From assembly GCA_033816765.1 (NCBI GenBank), contig CM066296.1, positions 2,356,001-2,420,000 of the forward strand: a DNA stretch of 64,000 bases, in the 5' to 3' direction. The notes beneath the pieces were generated by a model that was not told the DNA's origin, ran no database searches, and saw nothing but the letters and a program-made list of their open reading frames with translations. Made by a program: the position numbers and the translations under genes. This DNA comes from Nothopassalora personata (lineage: Eukaryota; Ascomycota; Dothideomycetes; Mycosphaerellales; Mycosphaerellaceae). This document shows positions 45,407 through 56,167 of the stretch, piece after piece (position 1 is the stretch's first letter; each line of letters opens with the position of its first letter).

Positions 45407-45940
45407 TCTTGCGGTGTTTCTGATGTTTCTGGGTTGGGTCTCTGAGAGATTGGGCAATGTGTGTTTCAGGTCGAGGAATTCTGAGTGAGGTGCCTTCTTG
45501 ATAGTGAGGTGATTTTGCCAACTCCCGGTGGATAAATACCACCCACATTTTAGTTCTACCGGGATGTGGTCCAAGTGGCTAGTGGGGCAAGTGGAGCAAG
45601 TGGGGCAAGTGGGGCAAGGAACGTGGGCGCTGCTGCAGGAACAAGCAGCTTGGCCTGACTGAGAGATTCTCCTCCAATTGTCACACAGCACTCCACGAAT
45701 ACTTCCGTAAGCTTTCGAGAATTCTTCTAGCAGATGGACATGTTTCGCCGGTCACGTGAGCCATATCATATGCGAATGCCACGTCGCCAGGTTGCGACCG
45801 ATACCCACCTGTCATGGGCGAGTTTGTCGTTCTGCTGACGACCCAGAGCTACGGCAATGGCTCCCGAACTAGCCAGCTTGACAGACTTCGAAACTCACGT
45901 GTAACTCTGACCTGGCGTTCGTTGACGATCATCGGAAAGC
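45407..45940. other. Divergent promoter region (AKR / glutamine amidotransferase)
   Basis: 534 bp between the two divergent starts. It contains the minisatellite at 45,575-45,620 and mixed-sequence DNA to 45,940. No specific factor site can be named. Confidence 0.4.
45575..45620 (+). repeat. Minisatellite, 10-bp unit AGTGGGGCAA
   Basis: Four to five tandem copies of AGTGGGGCAA with one GGAGCAA variant, about 170 bp upstream of the aldo-keto reductase start. Such short runs tend to vary in copy number between strains. Confidence 0.85.
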
Positions 45941-46830
45941 ATGGCCCACCCAGCTGAAAGAGCGAGGTTAAGAGTCGCCGTTCTGGAATGCGACTCTCCG
46001 CTTCCTGCCATACGAGAGCGGTACGGCAGTTATGGAGACATCTTCCAGAAGCTACTTGAGCGAGGAGGTTCCAAGGCACCCCTGGGCGACAAATCGCGCA
46101 TGATTGTCTCGAAATGGGACGTCGCGGGCCAGGAAGCATATCCTCGACTGGACGACGTCGACGCCATTCTTCTCACAGAAGCTAGTGGGTGAATTCCGCC
46201 ATCAGCACCAGTGTGCAATTAGGCTGACGCTTCAGAGACGTCGATGGCAACGCTGAGGATCCCTGGATTATGGCCTTGATCAAATTTGTGCAAGAGGCGT
46301 ATCGTTTGTGCATACCCATCCTCGGCGTATGTTTCGGACACCAAGTCATTGCTCGTGCACTGGGCGCCTCGGTGGGAAGGAGTGACAGCTATGAGATCTC
46401 GGCCACGGAGGTCAACTTGACGCCGTCAGGAAGTGCTCTGTTTGAGGGGAAACAGGACCTGGTATGGAGTGAGTCTGTCAACAAGAGCTTCGTGTATGCT
46501 AACGAGAGCATCGAGTAGATCCTACATCAAATGCATCGCGATGTTGTCGAATCAGTCCCCGTGGGTTGCGAGTCGATCGGCTCGACTGCTCGCTGTGCTG
46601 TTCACGGCTTGTATCAGCCCGATCGAATCCTGACTTTACAAGGGCATCCAGAGTTCGACAAGTTCATGATAGAAAGAGCTGCGTCTGCAAGAGCGGAACA
46701 AGGGATCCTGAGTACCGGGGTTGCCGCGGATGGCATTGCAAGAGCAGGACGTCCACATGATGGAGATATTGTTGCACGCGCCATGTATCATTTCATATGG
46801 CGGTCATCGCAGAAAGCAAGAGCAGTTTAG
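45941..46830 (+). CDS. Class I glutamine amidotransferase (GMP synthase-like)
   Basis: Exon 1 45,941-46,188, intron 1 46,189-46,235 (47 bp), exon 2 46,236-46,461, intron 2 46,462-46,518 (57 bp, TGCTAAC branch site), exon 3 46,519-46,830; 261 residues. The GATase triad is present: Cys115 in ILGVCFGHQVIARALGA, His201 and Glu203 in LTLQGHPEF. LHQMHRDVV precedes as in homologues. The frame looks broken at 46,516 (TAG), but this falls at the end of intron 2, whose removal restores the reading. Stand-alone proteins of this type (similar to yeast YLR126C) are cytosolic and of poorly known substrate. The N-terminus RVAVLECDSP and YGDIFQKLL also fits. Intact by this model. Confidence 0.85.
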
Positions 46831-47780
46831 TGTTGATGAGGATGAAGTGAAATCTATGTAGCGTGCTGCGAATATGAAGTACCTAGAGAAGGATGACGAC
46901 AAGAAAGTTGTGGACGCGTAGAAAAAAGGGGAAGTGAGATAGTCAGACCTGCCGACGCCTGGCTGAGTTTAGCTTGGCTGTGGCCACCAGAGATTAACCT
47001 CTCTCCTACTCGAACTTCCCTTCGTTCAATGGCAATCTTAACGTGACCATGGGCACGCCCATCTCATTGATCCATTCAATCGTTGCTACGACCAAGGCAT
47101 TATGCCTGGAGCACATGTGTCGTATGTCTCTTTTGTACGATGTGTCACGCCCGGCGGAGCAATACCATGTAACACATGGATAAAGATACAAACGATGCCC
47201 ATTTAGTTGACTAGCTGCCATGCTGTGAGAGCGATATAGCATCCTCAGGTTCTGACCGTCTCGTTTCCCAAGCCTGCGACCCAGCATCACTTTTGGCCAC
47301 TGACGTACAACAGCTACGCGCCGGGTGGGCACAGCTGAGGCACTACCTCGCCTTCCTTCCACGCCAATAGCTGTTCCTCGACTGAATCGTCCTGATTCAC
47401 TTTGATAATAAAGTCATTTTCCCGATATACAGGAAGTATTGCCTTGGATAGTGTCTGTTCACGCCCCGGGAGATTTTCTGCCGAGCACAGTCGACAATTC
47501 TTTCGCCCATGTGTGCTCCTTAGACATGGCATCCATTGCACAATTACCGGAATATGCCGACTCTTGGTCGGACTTTCAAACCCAGGTCGCCGCAAGGCCT
47601 GTTACGGAACTCTGCGAGTAAATCCTCCGAAATTCAGGAACGATACTTCAAGATCCGAGAAATATTCTTCGACTTTGTGGGAAAATGCCGCTGCTGCAAA
47701 GGAAACTCCGTCGTCCCCATCTCCGACGGCGGCGGTACGACTATCTGAGTCTGCTCAAACGTCAAGAACCTGTAGGCCGA
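46831..47780. other. Intergenic region
   Basis: A + frame near 47,520-47,620 (MASIAQLPEYADSWSDFQTQ) is weakly protein-like but stops at once. No gene is supported. Confidence 0.35.
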
Positions 47781-47784
47781 CGAC

Positions 47785-48137
47785 TGGGCCATCGCGAACT
47801 TTGAGATCCAACAAACCCCTTCGGCTCTCAACAGGACGGGGAAAACGCCCTCGGCGGCCCGGTCGATGGTATGCTACGTGAGTGCGTAGCAGTTCCAGCT
47901 GCTGCGATGATCCCGATCCCGAAGATGACCACCTTGTCCTGGGAGCAAACTCGCTGCGCTGGTCTGTCCAGGCACGACGACGTGGAATACGCTCCGCGGG
48001 AAACTCCCTCTCAGCCGGGTCAGTGGGTTCTACTGCAGGGGATGGGAGGTGTGAGTATGATTGGTTTGATGTTGCCGAAAGCTGCTGGTGCTCGGATGAT
48101 ATTTACGAGTTCATCTGATGAGAAGCAGCATCGACAG
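47785..48137 (+). pseudogene. Zinc-type alcohol dehydrogenase relic
   Basis: One frame gives ALGGPVDGMLRECVAVPAAA, then SQPGQWVLLQGMGGVSMIGL and PKAAGARMIFTSSSDEKQ. This is the middle of an MDR alcohol dehydrogenase/quinone reductase: linker into the nucleotide-binding Rossmann fold, with GMGGVS at the dinucleotide loop. The catalytic N-terminal domain and the C-terminal third are missing, and the piece ends in an unrelated stop. It is a fragment of a former gene. Confidence 0.7.
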
Positions 48138-48417
48138 TCCTGTTAACTGCGTCGATCCAATCCGCATATACCTGCGCATGACTTTGGATGCTGCGGTCTA
48201 CATAGAAGCATGGGACGAATGATTGGAAAGAGTTTACGCTGGCGGAATGAGTAGGGTACATTGATCGCAGGAAAGTGCTGTTGCGGTGAGCGAGGAAGGC
48301 CCATTTGTCGTAGCCTGTTACATTCGTGATCCCAAGTCCTCTTAGCAAAGTCCCGAAAGGGTGTGTTTGGGAGAGTAGTCGAAGGCGGAGTAGGAGCCTG
48401 TAGCATTGCGATGCCAT
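48103..48417 (-). CDS. Hypothetical ORF, 104 residues
   Basis: ATG at 48,417 (minus) to TAA at 48,103. Composition is natural (GLGITNVTGYDKWAFLAHRN, SMYPTHSASVNSFQSFVPC, YADWIDAVNRTVDAASHQ) with several Asn-x-Ser/Thr sites. It overlaps the ADH relic by about 35 bp. No signal peptide is obvious and no family is recognised. It may be a fragment of a larger lost gene. Confidence 0.3.
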   Translation of the reverse strand: MASQCYRLLLRLRLLSQTHPFGTLLRGLGITNVTGYDKWAFLAHRNSTFLRSMYPTHSASVNSFQSFVPCFYVDRSIQSHAQVYADWIDAVNRTVDAASHQMNS

Positions 48418-48755
48418 ATTGCGATCAATGCTTCAGAGACAGGCTCGCATGTGTTCACATCGATTATGCCCGATCTCAAGTTTAAAAAGGCACGTCAAGG
48501 ACTTGACAGTGTTTGCGGCTCATATCGATTTCGTCGCCGTTGAAGCGAGGCCGTGTTGTACTGCCGATCTCGCTATAGTCACTCATGTTGACTTCCCTCG
48601 GAACGGCGGATCTTCGGCGCGTGTGACGGCGCATCTTTCACGAAGTCGAGCTTCACGACGGCGACTTCTCTCCTGTCGCATGCACAACATGGATGATTAA
48701 ATTTCTGCATCGCACTCTGTCGCACACAGCATCCGCCTGTCGGCAACCCGCGAAC

Positions 48756-50467
48756 ATGTTGACATACAGCACCACTGCACTTAAGCGATGGTCATGTCAG
48801 GACAAGAATCTGCCAGCAGTCGACCAGATCAAGGCGATTCACGTCTATGACTTCGACAACACTTGTAGGACGACGTCCCAGTAAAAATTTAGTGATTGAC
48901 TCGCTCTGAGACTGATTTACAGGATGCAGTGTTCTCTTCGCCCCTCCCCAACAAGCAGCTCTGGAACACGGGCACGTGCGGACAGCTCCAAGCGCAAGAA
49001 TTCCTGCACAATGGCGGCTGGTGGCATAACCCGAACATCCTCGCAGCGACCGGCCAAGGACTCGAGATCGAGGAGAAGCGGGCATGGGAGGGATGCTGGA
49101 ACGAGAAGATCGCAGAATTGGTACGACTGAGCATGAAGGAGGAGCACGCCTTGACAGTGTTGTTGACGGGCAGGAAAGAGGATGGATTCAGCGAGTTGAT
49201 TGGCCGCATGATTGCATCTAAGGGCCTCGAGTTCGACATGGTGTGCCTCAAGCCGAGCGTGAGCCCCAGCGGTGAGGTGTTCGGCAGCACTATGCTCTTT
49301 AAGCAGGCACTCCTCCGCGACATCGCCTTCACATACCACAACGCCGAAGAATTGCGCATCTACGAGGATCGAGTCAAGCACGTGAAGGGCTTCCGCGACT
49401 TCTTCTTCGACCTCAACAAGTCACTCATGGACAACGGCGGTCCTCGGCAGCCATTCGTCGCTGTCGTCATTCAGGTCAGCGAGCAAGAGACGAACATGGA
49501 CCCAGTGACGGAAGTTGCCGAGGTGCAAAAGATGATCAACGGCAATAACCAGGCTATTCTTGATGGTACAGCCCCACGAGGTGCCCGGCCTTACAGGATT
49601 AAGCGCTCCGTCTTCTACACCGGCTACCTGATCGGACAAGACGACATCGAGAAACTGCGAAGCTTGGTCAAGCTTCCCGCCAACTGTCCAGAGCACGAGG
49701 TGCGTCATCTTGCTAACAACATCTTGATCACACCTCGGCCTGCGCCACGCACCATTCTCGACAAAGTCGGTGGCATCGGAGCTAAGATGACTTGGAGAGT
49801 GGACGGCATCGCTGCGAACGAGAACAGAGTCTGGGCTGCACGCGTTCAGCCCACTGTTCCAGGCGCAAAGTACTTCACAGAGAACCCTACACCGTGCGTC
49901 GTGCTCGCAACCAGAAGACAGGCAAAGCCCATCGAGGCGAGCTATATTCGGAACTGGCAAGCTGTGCCTCAGGATCAACAGTACGAATTCGAGACGACAG
50001 TCGGTGAGAAAGTGCTGCTTCGTATCGAAGAAGAGTACCCAAACGAAGACGACTACGAGGCATCCTTTCCTAATGCCAAGAACGCTCGCAAGCACCCTCG
50101 CGAGGAAGAATTCCCTCCTTTAGGCTCGGCATTACGCTCGGACGTCAAGCCGTCACCGCGCAATCAACGCGGCGATCAGCAACGTAACGACGGCAGCTTC
50201 ACTTGGAAGAGTAGACCGAACGGCGGACGAGGAAGGAGTCATCGCGGCAGAGGTTAGTCAATTCCCAGGACAGCAGCAGTTGCTGAGGCACTGCTACATG
50301 TCGCTCGATTATAGCTAACACGCCTGTGATCAGGTGACGGGTTCCGTGGTGGTGGCCGTGGACGCGGCGATCGAGGCGGTGGCGGACGCGGCAGAGGCCG
50401 TGGAGGCTATAAGAGCCTGGATGACAACGTCGGCTCTGGGTACGGCAGTGGTGGAATGCAATACTAG
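48756..50467 (+). CDS. Swiss-Army-Knife RNA repair-like HAD-domain protein
   Basis: Exon 1 48,756-48,864, intron 48,865-48,929 (65 bp), exon 2 48,930-50,252, intron 50,253-50,333 (81 bp, GCTAAC branch site), exon 3 50,334-50,467; 521 residues. Splicing joins VYDFDNT to LFSSPLPNKQLWN, forming HAD motif I with the nucleophile Asp32. WEGCWNEKIAELVRLSMKEE, ALTVLLTGR (motif II) and RIYEDRVKHVKGF (motif IV region) follow. A C-terminal domain ends in an RGG-rich tail (GRGRGDRGGGGRGRGRGG), typical of RNA-binding proteins. The family is named for predicted multi-domain RNA repair proteins; biochemical activity is largely unproven. An upstream in-frame ATG (48,693) is possible but the shorter start aligns better. 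Confidence 0.85.
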
Positions 50468-52380
50468 CATTCTCCAGTGATGGGCTATTTTGAGTGTGGG
50501 CACTGATATGTTAGCGAGGCGCATGGCGTTATCGTAGAGAGCCTACGAATGTATAATGTTGCTTGTTCAGTCGCCAGGAGCGAAGTCACGTCCTTCCCGA
50601 AACAAGCTGCTGTCGAGCTACTGAATCGGCCACGACGGTCAGAATATCGACCCTGTGCTCGATAACTCCCTTTCCTCAAACCTGAATTGCCAAAATCTCG
50701 CCAAACCCTTTCAAAGTCGCACTTCCAAGGCGCGTCACGATCTCTCAATGACAATAGAACTTTCCAAGCTGCCGGACGGCTCATGCTGCTTAAAAGATCG
50801 ACCTCACACTCGATATTACCATTCTCAGTGCCCAGAATATGAGAATTATTCATTTAGTTTACAAGCCGTTGCGCCATCGCACGGTCAAGGCGGCTAACAC
50901 GATCTCCCAACGACAATAGAGCTTGTCAAGCTGCTGGACGGCTCATGCGGCTTAAACAATGAGCCCTCTTCTTGATATCACCGGCTTTTAGAACTAGAAT
51001 CGATAGTTCCGACCAACATTGACCCCATCACAGATGGCGGCCGACTTTACCTGCATCGAGAAGAGAAGAACAAGATATGGAGCCTCGACGTGGCATGCAA
51101 AGACAGCAAAGGCTAATTGGGAAGTGCGAGGTATCAACGAGGCATTGTCGAGCAAGCTAGACTCGAGGCTGCCGCCATGAAACGCAAAAGCTGCAAAGCT
51201 TCGAGTTCGACTTCACGCCACAGCCTTGTGGTGGCACTCCGGACCTCCCAAGTGCCACAAAATAGACGCAAATATTGACCCTTACAACACCCTTGCTCAT
51301 GGCCATACAACAAGAATAGAACCCCGAAAGGATCACACATTACTCCAGCCTTGGAGAGAGTTTGAGGTGGATCCGAAACGTACTCGATATGCTGCCTCGC
51401 CGGACAGTTAGACCTTCCACCAAAAACTTCTCCACTTGCAAGGGTTGAGGTCGGAAGTCCCTACGTTAGCGCAAAGGCCTATGCGACCAATCACAAAGCG
51501 CCGACGACGTGCCGCCCATTGCACAGGACGCCGGGGTCAGGAGGGGTCAGAGACGCCTTGAAGAGAGCGAAGATGCAGCCTTGTGCCGCGAAATTTGCTG
51601 GCAGACTTGTTCAAAGGGATGCGCATCAGACTCGTACAATATTTCATACCTCCCGTCAGGTCATCCAAGATGCGCTTTCTTACCATCGCTCCCTTGTCGG
51701 TGGAGTGCGCATGAGGGCTCTCAGCACCTTTGGCAGACTCGAAGCACACTATTTACGCCTGTTTTATCCCGTTCGGAACATGAACTAAAACCCTGTCAAC
51801 AACCCTCCAGGTGCTGATCAACAACAGGCTCATCTGGCAGCCGTGTCATCCCAAAGGTTTGGCATAACGTTTCTCGGGATGGAACACGAATCTACGATGC
51901 GCCAACATGACCGCCCCGCTGGACTGGGGTGATCCAGCTGGGCAAAGGATCGAACATGTTCTTGTGCGACAGCCATGCCTCAAGCCAAGTAATTTCAAGG
52001 TTCATAGCAGGACATATCACTAGAACTCCTGCTGTATAATGCCACTTGGCTGATGTCTCGATAGCACAGCGGATCGGCACTATGTTCTGGAATCTTGGCG
52101 GGCCAAGGCCGAGCACAATCGAATCCATGGAGAGTACACCTATGTTCTCGGAGTACATCCACGACCACTTTGATACAGGTATCACTGGTCTCAAATTACG
52201 TGCTTCAGTTCGTGGCTGCTGATCAACAAACGCAGTCGGACTTGGCAACCGCGGAGTCTCGCGTAACACATCGCTTCGCTGCCTTCGCTGCGCACCCAAT
52301 CTCGCTGCGAGTGCAATGACTATCCCACAAAGTGAGCAAGAATTTGACCATCGCGTGACAGGTAAGTGGACTGAGCTACA
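50468..52380. other. Gene-poor region with a diverged duplication
   Basis: At 50,700-50,990 a 162-bp-period duplication is visible (see the repeat entry). Short frames at 51,130-51,790 and 52,095-52,320 show no family. It may contain the lost 5' part of the hydrolase relic that follows. Confidence 0.4.
50735..50990 (+). repeat. Diverged two-copy repeat, 162-bp period
   Basis: ACGATCTCTCAATGACAATA at about 50,737 recurs as ACGATCTCCCAACGACAATA at about 50,899. Both are followed by CAAGCTGCCGGACGGCTCAT / CAAGCTGCTGGACGGCTCAT, then GCTTAAA and TTGATATCACC or TCGATATTACC. The copies are about 80% alike by eye. Confidence 0.75.
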
Positions 52381-52399
52381 GCTTGTACGCGAAAGAATG

Positions 52400-53480
52400 A
52401 GTTCTAACGCAGTTGGTCAGGCTCAGTGGCTTGGGCGGGAAGTTGCACACGACTATCGGGCGACCCTGTAAAGTACAGAAACACAATCAGCGTTGCTAAG
52501 CACTTCGAGGCAGCCCGCAAACATGTAGGTGATGAGACGACAACTTATGCTGGATTCTCATTGGACACTACAATCGGAGCCACCTATGCAGACCTTTTCC
52601 CGGACAGGATCTGAGCTCTCATACAGGACGGAGCCATCGACTGGTTGGCCATCAATCCAGTCGACCTGAGCGGCATACGCCACGGAGCAGAGAAGACGGA
52701 GGTATTCATGAACAACATCGTTCAGGGGTCAAACCACGATGGCCAGTCGGCCCTGAAAGGCATGGATACTGCTCGCATCCTATAGGAGAGAATTTCGAAC
52801 TCGCCAACGACATCAGACCTCATCCGCCATGTGAGGCTGAGTCCGGATTGGACGACAGGTATGCGACGTTCCTAGATTTGAGTCAGGGTCTGCGCATGAT
52901 CGTACGTACACCTTGAGCCCTGCCAAAGCGAAAGCTTTCGGAACGTCATGTTCGAAAGGTAAGAAAGCATGGAGCTTTCTCCGATCGCGCAACTTCTGTA
53001 ATGGCCCCGACAGTGTGAATTCATCTTTGAATGAGACCATCAGCGAGATGTCACAATTCTCACTACTGCCATGAGGGCTTACTTCTGCATTGACTGGGCA
53101 TTTCCTGCCGACCAGCAACCCGACTATCAACAGTCTCAAAGTCGCCTTCGATTCTTTATAGACGGCGCGTCACATACACATGCAACCAGAGAGATCACGC
53201 TGATGTCCATATCGTTCTGCAAATCGGCTACATCATCTGCACTTCGCGAAGGATCCACCTCCGATTTTGATCGTCAACGCCCTGTGGGACGCGATCACGG
53301 GGTGTCAGTGGGCTCAAAGCATTCACCATCAAATACCGGAACCTGGCCTGTTGACGAGGAGTTCGACTGGGCATTGTTCTTATGAGAGAAATGCCACGAA
53401 ACAGAGTGAGGTCAGGCAGATCATGGGTAATTATCTGATCCATCTGGAGTTACCGCCTGCTGGACTTATTGGTCCGAACT
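52400..53480 (+). pseudogene. TAP-like alpha/beta hydrolase pseudogene (secreted tripeptidyl aminopeptidase family)
   Basis: Pieces spell an alpha/beta hydrolase with the TAP C-terminal domain. FEAARKHVGDETTTYAGFSL with DTTIGATYADLFPDRI is the nucleophile-elbow region (normally GYSYGT, here GFSLDT). DGAIDW and a middle part follow. Near 53,250-53,470 come PPPILIVNALWDAITGCQWA and GLLTRSSTGHCSYERNATK, the terminal region carrying the catalytic Asp and His. Stops (TGA after FPDRI, TAG after ARIL and others) and frameshifts interrupt it. One TGA fits CGA-to-TGA. Intact members are secreted peptidases or esterases. Non-functional as read. Confidence 0.75.
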
Positions 53481-53495
53481 CAAGGTTTCAGTGGT

Positions 53496-55023
53496 CTAGA
53501 GGAACGATAAAGTGTCTCGAGACTTCCCGACCATCGCCCAGCGTTCATCGCCATTGTAAGTCACATCCTCATGCTCATAATAAACTTCGCCACAGCCAAC
53601 ACTTTGTCGCCCCGGATACTTCCTGATATGCTCAATCGCCCACCTCGTCCGGGTGTCGAGCACAGGGGGACACCGACCATGCCCTTCCAGCTGCGGCAGG
53701 CCAGCGAATTCAAACAGCCACCGGAACCAGTCCATCGTCTCACCATCGTCCCAATCGATCTGGTGAAACTTCCTTCGCTCTGCCCTCGTCACGCGCGCCC
53801 GGTCCTCTTCCCACGCTCTCTGCTCAGAGATGGATGGCAGCGGCTGTGTGCTTCTACCTGACCACAACCGCGCAATGGCAATCGCTTGGTACTCAAATGA
53901 TCTGAACGTCAACACTCTAGGGAAGCCGATGAACGCCAGTGTCGGAAAGTCTTGGATGAAAGTGTGCTGGTAGTTGTTAATAATCCGGTCTGCGGCGTAG
54001 TCGTACAGCGGACGTCCATTCCTTGAAGAGTTCCAGAAGGGGTACGAAGCTTTGTAGCCGGTGCAGTATACAACTTTATCGACATCCTTCAATACTGTCC
54101 CATCGGCGAAGAGAATACTTCCATCGTCTCTGAACTCCGAGATCACGGGTAGCCAAACAACACCCGGCTCTGGCTTCTCGCCGTCACAGCGTCCTTGAGA
54201 TCGTCGGGAGTTGAAGATTGGTCTTTGAACTTCCGGATTTGACAACAGCTGCTTCACCACATCACATCCCGAAGCAGAGTTCCCAATCACGACGACCTTT
54301 TTCCCATTGTATGCCTTCGGCGTACGATACGTCTTTGAGTGCTCCACCCTTCCGGGGAACTTGCGCAGATACGCCTCCAAGCCGGACACTTTAGGGATGA
54401 AAGGAACAGAGTAATGGCCGTTGGCAAGAATCACAGCGTCGGACTCTTCTTCCCACCATTCGTCGACGTTTCTGCTAGCGTCCTGCTTCCTCAACACAAG
54501 CCGCCAGCGATCTTTCGGAAGCCGGATGAGGTCCTCAACCGTCGTTTTCAGGACCAGGAGTTCGTCCGTGCGATGCCAGGAGAAGTAGTTCTCGATATAC
54601 TGCTTCGGTACATGATGTGGTACAAACGGGCCGTAAGCGAATGGAATATCTGTGAAGCTCATCGCAACATCGGGGACATTCGTCGTAAGTTCCGCATAGA
54701 TCGGAGTCTTGTCGAAACGGTATTGCTTGTTTGGGGTAGTGGTTGCTGGGAGATTGTTAGGCGCTTTCAACGGTTTGTCTGCTTCCGGGGGCAGGAGGCC
54801 AGGCAAGAGTGGTAAGTCTCCCGGGTCCTCATCGTAGATCCAGGTCCCGCCAGCTGTTTCTCGTCGTTCGAAAACCCTGATATTGGTGTAGTAGTCTTCT
54901 GCTTTAAGGGCTGCGGCTGCAGCGGCGCCTGTGCTTTATTAGTCGAAGGCTCGTTGACAATAGACATGTGATAGTTTGTGTACCGCTAGCGCCTGCGCCG
55001 ATGATGGCTACGCTTTTGACCAT
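53496..55023 (-). CDS. Flavin-containing monooxygenase (FMO family)
   Basis: Exon 1 55,023-54,984, intron 54,983-54,929 (55 bp), exon 2 54,928-53,496; 490 residues. The first exon begins MVKSVAIIGAGASG, completing the FAD-binding GxGxxG motif (residues 9-14) across the splice. The FMO fingerprint FxGxxxHxxxY is present (FPGRVEHSKTY), and the NADPH loop VVVIGNSASGCDVV follows. Later motifs include DKVVYCTGYKASYPFW. FMOs use FAD, NADPH and O2 to hydroxylate soft nucleophiles (N, S) or perform Baeyer-Villiger reactions. It lies 166 bp from the MDR reductase on the same strand. No membrane segment. Substrate cannot be predicted. Confidence 0.92.
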
Positions 55024-55189
55024 ATTGTTTCAGTGGCTAACTTTTCAACTACTTTGATGGCTGTCGTGCAGTGTCCTTGGATGTTGAGACGCTTATGCCC
55101 TGAACATCGTGATATGCGGATGTACTGGAGAACTGCGGGTTCGTGCTGATGCAGCTCGATGGCGTGCTTCCTCGGAAACATCCGAACTT

Positions 55190-56167
55190 TTATGCCGATA
55201 CTGTCAGCACCAATCTACCTCTCCCTGCATCTCCACTCTGAACAAGATCATATGCTTCCCGTGCCTGGTCCAGAGGCATAGTTGTCGCTATTGGTATGTG
55301 AAAATCTGCATTCTCTTCGATGACGCTTGAAACATGTCTCATGCTCTCCCAGCTCGGCTCAACGATGAAGAACCTTGCGTTCACATCCTCGAGCGTAATG
55401 CCTTTCCCACGGTGCTCTTCCGCAAAATTGTAGCTGCTCGACGCAACAGACACCAACGAGCCACCACGCTTGACGATCTTCCAGCACTGCTCAAGAACAT
55501 CTCCACCGACTGTATCGATCACCGCATCGACCTCAAGCGATTCTGTGAGAAGGTCTTTGTACTCGATGCATTTCGAGGCTCCGAGGGAGGCGAGGAAAGC
55601 TTCGTTTCGCTTGAGGGAGCTTGACGCGGCGACAACGTGGTATGCCGCAACAGCCGCAAGTTGAACTACAAAGATGCCAACTCCGCCTGACGCACCAGTC
55701 ACAAGAACTTTTCTGCTATCATTGCCTTGTACTGGGAGCTTCGCGTGCTTGAACAGTGCTTCGTGGGCAGTCATGGTGCTCAGTGGCAGAGCTGCTGCTT
55801 GCTCCCAGGTGAGTGTTCCAGGCTTGCGATACGCTTCTCGTGTGGAGACAACGCAGTATTCTGCCCATGTGCCGCCTCTGTCGGCGTGTTTCATGCCATA
55901 GACTTCCTCTCCAGCCTTGGAAGGACTTTGGTGGTCGCCGGTAGCTGTGACAACGCCTGCAAAATCGTTAGCCAGGCCAGCAGGCGGGTTGTGGTACAGT
56001 TCGGGCCATGAGAGGTTGTCGCGGATGACCGAAGTTGCTTTGAGCTGTATTGTCATGTCGCCCTGCTTGGGCTCGGGTATTGGCATCTCAACGACTTCGA
56101 CCGAAGTCGAGGCAGCAGGGTTCTGGACAGAGTATCGAAGGAGGTCGCGGATCTGAAGGGCTTTCAT
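55190..56167 (-). CDS. MDR-family quinone oxidoreductase-like reductase
   Basis: Single exon, 325 residues from ATG 56,167. The N-terminal GroES-like domain carries VEMPIPEPKQGDMTIQLKAT and GLANDFAGVVTATG. The zinc-binding Cys cluster of classical ADHs is absent, as in quinone oxidoreductases. The Rossmann domain has KVLVTGASGGVGIFVVQLA and DAVIDTVGGDVLEQCW. The C-terminal part (MPLDQAREAYDLVQSGDAGR then GRLVLTV) is typical of the family, which reduces quinones or enones with NADPH. It is collinear with the adjacent FMO (166 bp), so the pair could share a pathway, but fungi do not usually form operons. Confidence 0.9.
   Translation of the reverse strand: MKALQIRDLLRYSVQNPAASTSVEVVEMPIPEPKQGDMTIQLKATSVIRDNLSWPELYHNPPAGLANDFAGVVTATGDHQSPSKAGEEVYGMKHADRGGTWAEYCVVSTREAYRKPGTLTWEQAAALPLSTMTAHEALFKHAKLPVQGNDSRKVLVTGASGGVGIFVVQLAAVAAYHVVAASSSLKRNEAFLASLGASKCIEYKDLLTESLEVDAVIDTVGGDVLEQCWKIVKRGGSLVSVASSSYNFAEEHRGKGITLEDVNARFFIVEPSWESMRHVSSVIEENADFHIPIATTMPLDQAREAYDLVQSGDAGRGRLVLTVSA

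Noticed and set aside
46433..46633. Frame stop at 46,516-46,518 in the glutamine amidotransferase taken as a nonsense mutation
   Set aside because: GTATGG...TGCTAAC...TAG forms a good 57-bp intron whose removal joins QDL to ILHQMHRD in frame, matching the family.
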